DNA from: Ancistrus triradiatus
Lineage: Eukaryota > Chordata > Actinopteri > Siluriformes > Loricariidae
Length of the DNA: 64,000 nucleotides
Assembly (NCBI GenBank): GCA_025084515.1
Contig: JAJAGP010001325.1
Location: forward strand, 97,001 to 161,000
Reading direction: 5' to 3'
Shown: piece after piece, positions 48,181 through 61,600 of the stretch
Position numbering within the stretch: the first letter of the stretch is position 1
Layout of the letters: every line of letters starts with the position of its first letter
Made by a program: the position numbers and the translations under genes
Notes under the pieces: model-generated
What the model saw: the letters and a program-made list of their open reading frames with translations, nothing else
Databases searched by the model: none
What the model was told of the DNA's origin: nothing

Positions 48181-48320
48181 TTTTTTTTCACGTTAACATC
48201 AGCGACCAACTACACTTCAGCTCTCTCACGCTCGCAGTTGTCCCGTTTTGTTTTCCCCCGCCCGTACAACGTCCGGGTCAGGAGCTCGCGAGTTCCGGTG
48301 CGGCCTCGCTGTTGCTAAAG
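48181..48320 (+). promoter_or_regulatory. dmwd: GC-rich promoter / 5' UTR of dmwd
   Basis: A sharp rise in GC and CpG begins near 48230 (CCCCCGCCCGTACAACGTCC) and continues through exon 1 to about 48660, as in a housekeeping CpG-rich promoter. No TATA box is evident close by. Confidence 0.5.
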
Positions 48321-48842
48321 ATGGCCGGTGATGGAGGCGCTCTGAAGGATATAAACGAGATCAAGTCGCAGTTCCGCACCAGAGAAGGTTTTTACAAGCT
48401 GCTCACGCTCTCGGACTCGCAGCAGCGGGCCGGCTTAGCGCGCGCTCCCGGTGTGGGTGCCGGCCCCGGCGCCGGCGGAGCGGCCACGCTCTCGGGGGGC
48501 GGCGGCGGTGGAGGTGGCGGGGTGGTCCCGGGCCCCGGCGGCTCCTCTCCGGCTTCGGCAGGCCTCCTGCCCCCGGTGCGGGTCTCCATGGTGAAGCTTC
48601 AACCCGAGGATCCGAGCGAGGAGTCGGAGCGCGTGTGCTTCAACGTAGGGCGAGAGCTGTACTTCTACACGTACACCAACATCAAAAAGGTGCGTTTTGT
48701 ACAGGTTATGGGTAAAAGATGTGTGACTGAAAGGGTTTATTTCTTGCTTATAATCAATGGGAGTCCAGCTGCAGAGCCCAAGCATGGGCAGATTACCTTT
48801 GCTCATTTTTTTAAATCTCAAAACCCTTTTAAAATGTAATAA

Positions 48843-48873
<31 letters not shown>

Positions 48874-51644
48874 TGTTGTTATTAAAGCATCTTTTTTAAT
48901 GAAGATGTAACATAATAGTGTGGAATAAAAAAAACAGTGTGGACCGTTATAGCCTAAAACTATAGCAGAGTACATTATATTAAATCTGAAATTTTACAAT
49001 AAATATTACAATTGTTATTGTTATTGTAAAGACTAGTGGTGGCCAATACAAACAGAGCTATGATAGTTCCTTTAAATACAGTCCATCTGGATATAAAAAT
49101 ATTAATACATATCTGATTATTTAAAGTATAACTCACTTAACAAATCCAAATACTCAAGCTGTCATTTTAAACAGTTTCAGTTCATTGCTTTCTGTAGATA
49201 ATAATAATAAAAATAATACCCTTTTAGCTGTGCTTGCTAGCCATGTGCCCTTTTTAGCCCATATTTTCACGGCACAAACACAATAAATTACAGAGCAAAT
49301 TTTGCATGCTCTCAAACTCCCCAAAAATGTGTTCTTTATTTTTGCAAAACATGTGCAAGGTAACTTTTTTGCGAGGGATGCAAACCCTTTACGAGGTGAC
49401 GAATTGTTTTGCAAGGGAATGCAAAACATTTGCGTGGGAACTCAATGTCATTGTATTATTTCTTAAACCATAATCCCTTAGGGGCTCCGTATTAAATCTG
49501 CACTGAAACACTGCATTGTATTTTGCTGCAAAATGTCTTATTTGAAAAAAACAAACAAACAAACAACGTGTTGTACAGTATTTGCTATCGGTGTTGGTAT
49601 GCTAAGCAATTCTGAATCTGTTGCTGTGTCTCTCTCCATAGGCAGTGGATCTCAGTAAACCTATAGATAAGCGTATATATAAAGGGACGCAACCCACGTG
49701 TCATGATTTCAATCAGTACTCGGCGACAGCGGACAGCGTGGCTCTCATCGTGGGCTTCTCGGCCGGCCAGGTGCAGTACCTGGACCCCATCAAGAAAGAG
49801 ACCAGCAAGCTTTTCAATGAGGAGGTGAGTGGTGACACATTTGTGCCGCCTTGTTAGTTTGTAATCATTTTAAATGACATTTCAAGGCTCAGAGAAATAA
49901 AGATCAGTCATATTCGCCTTCCTTTTTCTTTCCAGAGGTTAATAGACAAAACTAAAGTGACGTGTCTCAAATGGCTTCCGAAATCCGAGAACTTGTTCCT
50001 GGCCTCCCACGGTAGTGGCCACCTCTACCTCTATAACGTCGAGCACCCGTGCGGTACGACGGCGCCTCAGTATTCTCTGCTTCGGCAGGGTGAGGGATTT
50101 GCTGTTTATGCCTGCAAGACCAAGACGCCTCGTAATCCTCTGCTGCGCTGGGCGGTGGGGGAAGGCGGGCTGAACGAGTTTGCGTTTTCTCCTGATGGCG
50201 TGCACATAGCCTGCGTTGGCCAGGATGGCTGCCTCCGCGTCTTTCACTTTGACTCGATGGAGCTGCACGGTGTGATGAAGAGCTACTTCGGCGGCTTGCT
50301 CTGCGTTTCCTGGAGTCCAGACGGGAAGTACCTGGCGACGGGCGGAGAGGATGACTTGGTCACTGTGTGGTCGTTTGCGGAGAGTCGCGTGGTGGCACGG
50401 GGTCATGGCCACAAGTCTTGGGTCAACGTTGTTGCCTTCGACCCGTTCACCACCAGCATAGAAGAAGAGGAACCGATGGAGCTGAGTGGTAGCGAAGAAG
50501 ACCTCCACCAGGGCCAGGGGCCTCTCAGTTTTGGCCGCGTGCGAACCAGCAGCACTTTGTCGCGTCTGTCTCGCCACAGCTCCAAAGGCGGCGCGCCATC
50601 CGTCACCTACCGCTTCGGATCGGTGGGACAAGACACGCAGTTTTGTCTCTGGGATCTCACGGACGATGTCCTGTATCCTCGGCTCCCGCTGTCACGCGCC
50701 CTCACCAACACCTTCAGCGCCAACGTGCAGCAGACTTCCACGGGATTGAACAGCACGACCGGAAGCGGAGGCGTCGAAGGCCATCATCACCCCTCAAACA
50801 CCCACCAGACCCCGTCGTTACCCCTTCCTCTACCTCGTTCGCTTTCAAGGTCCAATTCCCTCCCACACCCAGCCGTCGCAAACGCCTCGAAGAGCCAGGG
50901 CGGGTCAGAAAGCGGAGGTACCGGAGGAAGCGGAGGAGGAAGCAGCGCGCCATTTAGCATCGGACGTTTTGCCACACTGTCGCTTCAAGAGCGCAAGTCG
51001 GACAAGTCCGGTGCCGGGGCCGAGAAGGAGCACAAGCGGTACCACAGCCTGGGGAACATCAGCAAGAGTAACGATAAGATCAACGTGGCGCCGCGTAGCA
51101 ATCGACTGGATGCCTCCAAGGTGCTGGGCACCACGCTTTGCCCGCGCATGAACGAGGTCCCGCTGCTAGAACCTCTCGTTTGCAAGAAGATCGCCCACGA
51201 GAGGCTGACGGTTCTCGTCTTCATGGACGACTGCATCATCACCGCATGCCAGGAGGGCCTCATCTGCACCTGGGCACGGCCGGGCAAAATGGTGAGTCCC
51301 AAAAGCGTGGTGCACTCTAAAGGTTCTGTGCTCGACTTTGTCTCTGTTTGAGGGCCAGATTTATTTTGCAAATATCAGAAACTGGAGTTTCTGGCAAGGA
51401 GAGGAGGAATTTGGGAGGAACTACCACCCAGAACCTAATATAAAGGTTGCTGATTGGTGTAAGAACAAAAGTGTGAGGTGTGTTTTTAACTAGATTGTGA
51501 GGAATTTCTTGGCAACGGAAAAAAAAGAAACCAGTTTTAAACTGAAACTAATTCCCCGTCCTCGTTTCTCTGTCCCTCCTCTAGCACTCCTCTCAACCGA
51601 TATCGGCACAGAACGGGAACTCGCCCAGCGGGACGGTGGTATAG
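48321..51644 (+). CDS. dmwd: DMWD, WD40-repeat protein of the WDR20 family
   Basis: WD40 scaffold; its paralogue WDR20 activates the USP12/USP46-UAF1 deubiquitinases, and a similar role is inferred. Four coding exons: 48321-48689, 49642-49824, 49936-51291, 51585-51644; 1968 nt, 655 aa (human about 674). Start MAGDGG..., where ATG is the first in-frame Met after the GC-rich leader. The N-terminus has IKSQFRTREGFYKLL and a Gly-rich low-complexity stretch, then CFNVGRELYFY, SKPIDKRIYKGTQPTCHDFN and VGFSAGQVQYLDPIKKETSK. WD40 landmarks include LNEFAFSPDGVHIACV, SYFGGLLCVSWSPDGKYLAT, GGEDDLVTVWSF, GHGHKSWVNVVAFDP, RFGSVGQDTQFCLWDLTDD and CQEGLICTWARPGK. The Ser-rich linker PRSLSRSNSLPHP and EKEHKRYHSLGNIS are DMWD-type; with the FRTREGFYKLL start and the tail QNGNSPSGTVV they separate it from WDR20. 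Tail-to-tail with sidt2. Confidence 0.95.
48690..49641 (+). other. Intron 1 of dmwd
   Basis: Donor GTGCGT, acceptor CTCCATAG. AT-rich, with a (TAG)n run at 48842-48875. No repeat family is recognised. Confidence 0.85.
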
Positions 51645-53357
51645 CCAGCGGAGATGCTGCTGCTGCACTCGCCTGCACTGACGCTTTCTGCTTCCCGAGG
51701 CCTGGAGCTGGTCTGCCGCCATCTCACCTTCCACTGTAGACCATCGACTGAGCCACGGCCATCTCATTTCTCATAAGTAACCCCGCACCCGCGTGTATGA
51801 AGACGAACTGCGCAAGGTACTCACCGGCTCAAACAAAAGCCACCCTTCCATGTCCGTGGTGGACAGGAGGCCGAGGCGTTCCTTCCATCGGCCCGGAAGA
51901 AAGCGGCACAAATGCCACGGCCGTCGTATCTTATTTATTTTAGCGTCGGGAACTTGTAGTAATTTATATTGTACATATTCAGAATGCTCTATGAAGGCAG
52001 AGGACTAAATGTATCGGAAGTAACGAACTCGAATATTAATATATGAAGATCCTTTATTGTACATAGTGACCGTTGCGTTTGAATGTTGACGATTTCCGTT
52101 TGCTAGCGCTCCCTGTACCACGGCCGAGTTACTGCAGCCCACGCGCTGGCCTGAGAGTTGGCGCTCCAGAATGGTTGGCACGCTTGGTTATAAAGATTAT
52201 CCGAGATTAATCTCGCACTCAGAATCTCTGAAAACCGGAGAAAACCAGCTCGATTTTTATATCACCACCAAGTTCCCAGAGCGTTTGGAGAAAGTGTTGG
52301 CATTACAGAACCTCCGCCATACTGAACAGTGATGATTGGGTTCTTTTCTGTAGAACCGTCTCATCTTCGTATGCCAAACCCACATTTGTGTTTGTTGCCA
52401 AAAATCCCTAGTTTAGGATTCAGGAGATCTCCTTCTAGAACGTCTCCTCAATGATTGTGGAGGTAAAAGACGCCTTCTTTCAGGCAGCTTCGTCACAGCT
52501 CTGGCTGGTCTAAACATCTTAATAATTGCTAACAATCACCATACTTTGTGTGTCCCCTTGTTGATGTAAAACTATGGGAATTTGGCTTCAATACTGACAA
52601 CTTACTAGATCAGTTGTGTTAACCTGTAAGTTGTTGGTTTGTGTTTTTTTTTTTTTTTTTAAATGCTTCATCAAGGGTGCCAATACTTCTGGAGCTGATC
52701 GTAAAGCAAGGCTGATCGAAATGAGGCCTTTTATGATGACCTCCAGCTTTCGAGCTCCGGTGGGGAAAAAAAATGTTTAGGTCACATAGCTAGCTAATCA
52801 GTCTAGCTCATCTGAGTGATCCTCGCTGCTGTAGTTCAGCAAGACGTTTTAACTATTGTAGCATCTAACAGGCGCCGGTTTCCTCACCTGCTATGCCTCT
52901 TGCAAGATTTTGCACATTTGAACAGGAAGGGGTTTACCAAGTAGTGGTGGATAGCTAGCTGGCTTGTTCATTTACGTTTCACCCTATATTCACATTCCAC
53001 TCTCCTCAAACCGCGGGCACGTTTGGTAGAATTCTCCAGGAGGTGGTGTTGAAGGTGATATCTGTGTATGTCTCATGGCGCTCGGTTGGTCGTACCATTT
53101 ATCGGTTACTAAAACGACCTTCCTGATTTGACCCTGGACGTCGGCACCTTCCTACTGGCAGCTACATTAAAACCCCAAGACATCGAGGCACATCTGAAGC
53201 TCCCGAAATCTAGTTCCCCGGCATCCAGATGGCCCTTTATGCAAACTTGACGCGTTACGCAAAAAGCTTCGTAGGCGGGCTACAATTAAGTGTTAATATT
53301 TTTTATTTACTCAACAAAGGCGCCTAACAGCGTTGGAACGCAGGGCTGCATCCTCTT

Positions 53358-53540
53358 CTATAAGGGCGCCCCCTAGAGGTAGCATTTCTCACTGCTGATG
53401 ATCCATTCTCTTGTAAGAGCTCCCTCTAGAGACGGGCAATTCTCCCTGCTTGTGCTCAGTTAAAACGCTATAAGAGCTCCTCCTAGAGGTAGTAGTTTTC
53501 CCTGCGGCTGTTACATTCCCTCCCCCTAGAGGAGCCACCA
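53358..53540. repeat. Degenerate tandem repeat in the dmwd 3' UTR
   Basis: Three to four copies, about 55-60 bp apart, of TATAAGAGCTCCTCCTAGAG, each followed by 'GGTAG..TTTCCCTGC'. The first copy contains GCGCCCCCTAGAGG, one base off a minus-strand CTCF core. Confidence 0.6.
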
Positions 53541-53818
53541 GTTGAGCTCCCGCTGAAGTTTGTGTTTACTTTGTGCTGAGCCATTATCCTGAAGTTTCCG
53601 TTATCATTCCTACATGAGGAGTTATTGAGGGATTTTTTTCCATTGTGACCAACGTTTTTATCACAGAATCACACTGTGCTTTGTATTGTTTTGTATTTTT
53701 TTTTTTTTTTTTACATTTCTGTTTAACTTATACGAAATGCTACGCAAAGCTGTCTTTATTAACAGGGAAGCACCGAGTCAGTACACATCTCTGTTATTTG
53801 TTGGTTTGATTTGACTCT

Positions 53819-53824
53819 AATAAA
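53819..53824 (+). terminator. dmwd: Polyadenylation signal of dmwd
   Basis: AATAAA followed by TAAGTGTACAG; the first good signal after the stop codon. Confidence 0.55.
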
Positions 53825-53845
53825 TAAGTGTACAGATTAAGCTTT

Positions 53846-54840
53846 GCACCACTAACAGCGGGGCTGCCTCATCATTCCAATCCTCCTGAAAAAAACTTGC
53901 AGGTATGTAATAAATGAAACAGCTTAAGAGAACTATATATAAAACACTAATATGTAAACACTACTTAATCTAACGTCTGCACAGCAATCGATGACTGTAG
54001 TGGACGCAGTACGAGGGGAATCTGGAGATTTGGCAACCAGCCTCAGAATGGTACTTGCATTTGTTTTTGTGGAGGTAAAAATTGCCAACAGAACTGTTTT
54101 CCCCACACCATTTTTGCCCCTGCCTATCCTGGTCAGCGTTTTGGGGGATCTCGGAAATCACAGGGCACAGGCGAGCATGAGCCCCGAATGAAAGCGGCAG
54201 TTTTAGGGCAGGGTTCGTTAGGGGTCGCTCTTGCTCAGACATGGCCAGTTGGGTCTGTGAAGGGGCTGCTGGGACTCGATTCCAGTTCTAGTGACTGCTG
54301 CCGTACCACTAGAGCATTTCACGTGTAGCTGTTGACGTATCAGGCCGCTGCACCAGCCGAGAACGCCTGCAATCCTTGTCCCACTTGGTGAGGGACGTTT
54401 GAGCTTTTTGGCCATCCATGTTACAAGCGAATGAGCAGCTTCGGTGAACAGGCTCGTCATTTAGCCTATCGTACCGATACACATCGCTCAGCGCTGTTCC
54501 GTATATATTTGGCGGAGGCGATGCTGAAGGGACCGGTAAGGGATCAGTATTGTATCCGATTCGGTGCGTCCCTGATTAATAACCCGGTTACTGAAGTGAA
54601 GGTGTGTACGCTAAAAAAGTGACTTCTGTAGGCATGTTTTAATTCCGGAGTATGAACACGGTTACACAGAGTGATGCTCGAACTGAACCACATCACACGA
54701 TCGGTTTGTACATGAAAGGTCTGTTATTAAAATCTTAAACTCTGTCCGGCTCTCGTCTGCTCATTTATCTTCTCTTACTTTTGACCAGTCTGGAGCAAAG
54801 TGTGTGTGAGATGGAGAAAGCTCAGACAGGTGCACCATTC
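53846..54840. other. Intergenic DNA between dmwd and sidt2
   Basis: Two converging genes end on either side. A SINE-like antisense fragment (GGGACTCGATTCCAGTTCTA, 54271) is present. Short open frames on both strands show no recognisable protein. Confidence 0.45.
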
Positions 54841-54865
54841 ACAGTTTAGAAAAACATACAAAGAC

Positions 54866-54871
54866 TTTATT
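54866..54871 (-). terminator. sidt2: Polyadenylation signal of sidt2
   Basis: TTTATT on the plus strand reads AATAAA on the minus strand, about 315 bases after the sidt2 stop codon. Confidence 0.55.
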
Positions 54872-55185
54872 CAGGAACCGTCTGATTCTCAAAAGCTTTT
54901 CTTCATCTTCTTCATATTAGAGTGCAAAGTCGATTCATCACCATAAACCGCTTAAAGAAGAACAGAGAGCGTCTATCACCCCCCACCCCCCAACCACCAT
55001 AAATAACAATATGGAAGGCCACAGGTTCACACACACACTCCAGTAGTTTGTTTATGCATTGATATTTGCATGGCAGGTTTCGGATGTTCAGATCAGAACC
55101 GTTCCTCGGCTCAGGTCTCACTAACGTGCTTCATTTAATTGGCAGGGTCGGTGTCCGATCAGCGTCGGCGCCTGTACGGGTGCAG

Positions 55186-56451
55186 CTAGAAGACGCAGAT
55201 CTTGTCTCGCGGCACCGTGTCCAGATCGTCGTCCATCGTCAGCAGAACCTGAGAGTAATCAACATCTCGAATTCAGACATGGTAAAGAGAAAATAATAAT
55301 AATAATAATAATAATACACTTTAATGACTAAATCCTGTGATGCACGATATATCAGCAACTGATTATATTATTTGCCGATATATTTTCAGTTATCGGAGTC
55401 AGTCCAATATTTGAATTTTTGCCGATGTTATAACTGCTATTTATTATATATTTACAAGTGTTTTTTTTTCTTTTGGCTGTTACTCATTAAGCTACATTTC
55501 TGAGTGTATAGTGATAGATGCAGTTCTATTCTTTCTCAGAGCTTCTCAGTCCTAAGCTTTCTGATACACTTATTGTTCTTGTTGCTGCCTGTAACAATTC
55601 ACTACCATAAGAAAAGATTCTTACCTTTTTAAAGGATAGCTAGAAAATCAAATGGAATGAAACCATGTTTCGTCTGAGTGACCTGCACCTTGTTTACAGT
55701 AATCGTTCTGCCTGATTTAACCATTTTATTGCCTATTGTTGTGTTATTGCTAAAATGAATTACTGTATTTTAAACACAAAGGTTAAAAATGAACAGTTCT
55801 TCAGATCGGCCACAATAATGTGCTAAAAATCGGTTATCGTGTGTCGGCCCAAGTGCATCCCTCCTAAATACACCGGCAACAAACGAACTAAGAAAAGCAT
55901 TACATGCTTGACTAATAGAAATGAATAAAAGTAAATGCTATTAAAAAACAAACGCAAGCGATAATATGCTTCGGCTAAAAATAAGTTTCCCAGCGGAGCT
56001 TCACACTGCCAGTGGGTCATCTTTCTACATGCATATAAAAAAACTCTCAGAATCCATCATAGTAAAATAATAAGCGTAGTGTGTGTGAGAGGGAGACGCA
56101 CCAGGAAAGAGCCGAACATGGCAATGGAGGACAGGAAGTGCCAGATGTCATGATCGTCGAAGAAGGAGAGGAGAATACAATCCCGATTGTGCTCACGAGA
56201 TTCTGCTGGAGTTTTCTACACCCAGATGGTAAGTAATACAAGCTTATTATACTAATAAATATATTCCCTACAAGTTGGGTAAAATACAGTAAGTATAGTG
56301 CAGTAATAATAATAATAATTGTGTGTGTGTGTGTGTTACCTGCCAGGTGCTTAGTCCCTGGAAGAAGAAGAAGAGAGCGAAGCCCCAAACCACAGCAGTG
56401 AAGAGGATACACACCAACGCTAAACACTGGATCCGCTCACCGCTCCGCAGC

Positions 56452-56507
<56 letters not shown>

Positions 56508-58478
56508 AAATCTGCATCATCAGTCCACTACAGTTGTTCATTTCACATCATGAAGGTTGTCCAGTCACATTCTTTACCTGTGTGTGTGTGTACCTTGTCT
56601 TGATATACTTGTGAGGACCAAATGTCCCTACGATGATAGGAAAACCTGAAATTTTCACATTTTTCTGGTCCTCACTAGTCAAAATTACAGGTTTCATATA
56701 TAAGATCATCTAGTTTTCTTGTTTTGTCACAAAAAATGGCAACTTTTTTATTTGAAAATCCTAAAGAACCCAAAGACTTCCTTTAGGTGACTGAGGCAGG
56801 GTTAGAGGGTTGGGGGAAGGTGTATAATTAATTAGCTGCAGTAATTCTTCGCTGTCATTCATGTCAATGGAAAGTCCTCACAAGGATAGCAAGGCAAATG
56901 TCTTAAAGCGTTGAACCCAGAACATTGTGTAACTGCTGTGCATGGAATCAAAAACTTCCGTTTCGGAACATTTTCTTGTTTTGCTCAGCCAGTTCGTTAT
57001 TGACGTTTGTGGCGTTTCTTACCATGGAATTACAAACACGTACGAGTGTGTGTTCTTTTGGCTACTGCTGTCAACATAGTCTGACCTATCATTGTGTGCG
57101 TGTGTTTGCGCATGTTATTTGTTTGTGGGATTTTGTCATCTCTGTATCTATTTTTAAGTCATGGTTAAACCTAAACGTCTCTGCTCTCATCCCCCAGACA
57201 TACTACTGCCCTTTCCACTCTTAAAGTCAACAGCCTATTTATAACTCACGGTACTCTCTGTGTGTGTGTGTGTGTGTGTGTACCTTCATGATGATGTAAA
57301 AGGCAAAGTAGAGCAGCAGGTTACAGATGGCGATGGCAAGAAGATACGAAGCGAAGTCATTCGGCTTCGAAATAAGCCCGTAAGCAGCTCTGTGCACACA
57401 CACATACAATAAATAATTTGTGGGCTTAGGCTAAAGTTGGGATCCTGTTCAGACAGTTTACTGTTATCAGTATTATAATCAAATCAGAGAATGAACTTTT
57501 TTTAATATTGAAATTCCATGTCATTTGACAGTGTGTGTCTTACAGGGACCAGTTAACGATGTTTCCCATCACAAGCAGCACCATTCGATCCTTACAGAAG
57601 AAAAAACACGTCATACCTTGTGAGTTTCAAGATTTACATGCACAGTAAGTACTGTTAAGGAAGTGTGTGTGTGCACGCGTGTGTGTCAGAGAGAGAGGAA
57701 GAGAGACAGACTCACCATGTACATGGGTCCGCTGCACTGGCGAATGCAATCTGTGTAGATCACGTGGACTATTCTGCGCAAGATCCCAGAATCTATAGCA
57801 CACACAGTGCAGGTCTCTCTAGAAAAGTCTTTATTGGGAATTTGGGGGAAAAAAATAGTTTATTAATTAGGTAATTGTACTCACTCAGTCTCCAGCGTCC
57901 CATGTAGTAGAGCTGAGTGCTGAGCAGCAGAGTGGCTACAATGTGCAGAATAGAGAAAACAATCCAGAAGGCAGTATTGTCCTTCCCAAACACCTGAGAT
58001 AGAGACAGAGAGAGAGAGAGACACTGTGTGTTTAATCTTATATCTTTATTTTTGTGGGTGGGTGTGTGGGTGGGGAGTACACTCACCACGCCCAGTACAG
58101 AGAAGAAAATGACAGCAGCGAGGCAGGCATAGGCGCTGTAGGCACTGGCATTGATATCTGGGTGTCTCTTCTGGTAGAGCTTCAGCATGCACAAGCCCGC
58201 AATCATATACATGAAGGACGTGTCTGCAGAAAATAAGCTCTCAGATTGTATTCATCGATCAGTGTGTGTGTGTGTGTGTGTCTGTGTGTGCGTGCGTGCG
58301 CAGCCACGTGTTGATCACTATCCGTACCGAACTGGAAGTTGGTGTAATTGGGGCAGACGTGGTAGCAGGCGCTCAGCAGCCCCTCCATCATCAGGGCCGT
58401 GCCCATGGCATAGAACAGGCCAAAGTGTTTGGGGATGCCGCACTCCTATATGAGCCAGGACACGGAGAGCAAAGAGTG

Positions 58479-58561
<83 letters not shown>

Positions 58562-58596
58562 TGTGTGTGAGTGTGTGTGTGTGTGTGAGTGTCTGT

Positions 58597-58641
<45 letters not shown>

Positions 58642-61600
58642 TCTGTCTGACCTTCGCCGCTACGCGCTTGTGCATGATATCCCGCTGCAGCACGATGAAC
58701 AGGAACAGCAGCCCGAGCAACACGTATCCGAGGTTACTCAGGATGTTATTGAAGGAGCTGCACATGCACACAAAAGACACAAGCTGCCATCAGCGACTGC
58801 GTTTAGACGCACTTAATAATCCGATACCTGCAGAAAATCTGATTCAGTAATCCGATCTCAAAGTTTACCGGACTCAGGTAATAATCGCATTTCTACTTTC
58901 TACAACCAGCCAATAATCTTACAGCAATATGCGACATAAACCATCATCATCCGACTATTCATTTTCTCATCTGTATACAGTGCTTCGGAGTCTCCACAAA
59001 GCATTCCACAGAGCTTCACTACCTAACGTCAATGGAATAAGAGACCAAATAAAGCCAAATCATTAGAAATACGCAGACCTGGCAACCGTGGAGGAACACT
59101 CGTGCCCATGCGCAGTTTGAAAACACGGATCATAATCTGGTAGCATGTATACCGGTATACATGCTATGAGTAATCTGATTACTGTGTTAAAATCCAGCCC
59201 TCTAAATCGGATTTCTAGCACTCGCTGAAATTCATGGAGCAGCGACTAAACGAGGATGACCGAGGTCGAGACAAAAAGCCTCACACGCACCTAAGGGCTC
59301 CTAGAGGATGGGCACACAGGAAGTTGTAATAGCAGATGTCTTGGTTTCCCGTCACGTTGACGACCTGGTGATAAAAAGGCAGATGTCACACACAAAGCTC
59401 CACGTGACCCGAAGGTACGAGGACACGCCCCGTAATTAACGTTACAGCCACCAAGCTTCAGGTATGAACACACTGAGAAGAGCTGGGCCAGTTCAACAAC
59501 AGCTCTAAGAGCTTTTATTAAGCACGTACAGAATGCCTAATATGACTGCTTTCCTCACAGGAATAAACCTTTCTTCTTTCAGAGTCACGTATTAGAAGCT
59601 GTTCAGAGCCCTAATCTCAATGGTGGAGCCTCTTATGACCAGTATATGAAGGTGTGGTGCCAATGTCTGACCGTCTGATAGGTGATGACCAGCTGGATGA
59701 CAGGCAGAGCGTAGAACACAGCGATGGTGGCGATGTTCCTGCACAGAGGCAACACGTGGTACACATTACTACTGCTGCTACTACTTCATACAGCATTACA
59801 GTGAGCAGTGCATGGTGTTTTATCCCCCTATCCTGAGCAGGAGCTCCGATTGAGGACACGAGAACCTACACTGCCTCAGTTTACTGGACTAAATCTTGTC
59901 GATGTGGATATTCTTTGTTATTTTAGTCCATATTTCACTGTTGTCATATATATGCTACAGCTTAGGGGTGGGCAATACGACCATATTTTACCGTATCGTG
60001 ATACGTTTTGTTACCGTGACAGACTATATGCTTTTCTGGAGAACATCAAGGACATCGTCAGTGCTTAAAGAACTTGGTGTAATTAGTCCTGTTTAATTGG
60101 ATGAAGTGCAGCACATGTTGAATAAAAAAATATTTTCAGTATAAATATTATTTGAATATTATCATATAGATAATGTTTGAATAGTAGTTTTGATGAATCA
60201 AGTGGTAAATATCGTTCAATATTGTGATATTTTTACCATATCACCCACCCCTATTATAGCTGTATGTTCTCCATTTTATTAGACTTCGTATAACATTGCA
60301 TTCTGTTCAACTGATCACAGTCTATATACGTTCTCTGTGTTTTGTATTTAACTTTCGTTTATTTAAACTATTAGTGCATATTAATTAGATCATTTAGTTT
60401 AATTCTTACTTATATCAGCTAGCCAAGCAGGTCAGGTCCCTTTTGAGTCTTGGTCGTCTCAATTTTATAACATTTTAGGGAGTTCTTCCTTGCCACTGTC
60501 GCCCTAGCTTTGCCCAGTGAGGGATGTGTTCCTAGATCTTGCTCCATTGTGTGGCGCTATAGAAACAGTGCTGAAAGTGGGACCATCTAAGTGTTGCATA
60601 TTGAAACCCAGACCCTTAAGAGCAGCCATTTCCAGCAGGTGGCGCTCATCACTGAGCAACCAGAGTTGTTGACCCGCTTTATCTCCAGTATATATCTGGT
60701 TTCTATAAAGATGTCTCCATTTACATTTCATATAGTCGTGTAAGCAAACAAAAACACACGCGCACACGTTTCCTTACCAAAAGTAGATCTGATATTTCTT
60801 GTTCAGCACTCGATTGTCTTTCCGAGCCAGATCAGAGACGCACAGGTACTTCTGGAGAGACGAGGCAGGACAGACGTTACGCACAAACACGCTGAAGTCT
60901 TACGCAAAAGTTGGCAACATTTGCAGAAGACGGAATGCTTTGTTTGTTTGTTTTTACTTTTTGACCGGATTGTCGAGTGTTTTCACCTTTGTGCGGACAA
61001 TGTTTTTGTCCGAATCGATGTCGGCCAGCGTGTCATAGTCGTCCTCTTCCACGGAGCTCAGAGATTCCTGCCTGCAGCGGCCCACCGTGTCCAGGGAACG
61101 CTCTGAGAAATGCAAGGTTTTTGATTTATTAGCAACGTAAATATTCAGAAACTAACATGACCTTGTATTTACTGTGGGACGAGTGGTTCTTCCTACGTAA
61201 TATACTGGTTCCTGGGCTGAAATGGGGCCCTGGCGAGGAGGAACCTTGTACCTAACACCCTAATCCTTCAGCCTTTTCCTGCGCCCTAGTTTTTCTCTGA
61301 GGTTCTCCGGAGTGACGCCACACACTAGTGTCTCCATCACAATCAGGAGGCACAAAACACTTATCTGGTCCATGTTGGTGTGTACCACATGTCATGCAAT
61401 GACTGCTACTTCCACTAGAGGGCTGTCACGAGACTCAAACGTTACAGGCAGCACAGAAGAAGGGAGTTTAATTAATGGTGGGAAGCTGGTTGTTGAGAGA
61501 CTGTTTGTTTTAAAACCTGTGGCTGACTGAGAGGTGTGCGGAGCTGCCCGGAAGCTGTAACACTGGACTTGGGTGAGTTCCACTGCTTTCACCAACCTGC

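Larger units (their letters stand above)
51645..53845 (+). other. dmwd: 3' UTR of dmwd (about 2.2 kb)
   Basis: No further exon follows the TAG. A poly(A) signal AATAAA lies at 53819-53824. The UTR includes poly(T) tracts (52646-52660, 53697-53712) and a short tandem array at 53358-53540. Shorter reading frames in the UTR have no homology support. Confidence 0.6.

Noticed and set aside
48312..48320. Upstream in-frame TTG start for dmwd
   Set aside because: The ATG at 48321 gives the family-typical MAGDG.. start in good context (AAGATGG); TTG is not needed.
49939..50631. 230-codon ORF antisense to dmwd exon 3
   Set aside because: It mirrors a strongly coding GC-rich exon on the other strand; no domain features of its own.
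50486..50957. Arg/Pro-rich plus-strand ORFs in the alternative frame of dmwd exon 3
   Set aside because: Shadow frames of the WD40 coding sequence.
54431..54622. 63-codon plus-strand ORF between dmwd and sidt2
   Set aside because: No homology, no promoter or splice support; likely chance.
58266..58850. 194-codon plus-strand ORF
   Set aside because: Antisense to two sidt2 exons and the (GT)n(GA)n microsatellite.
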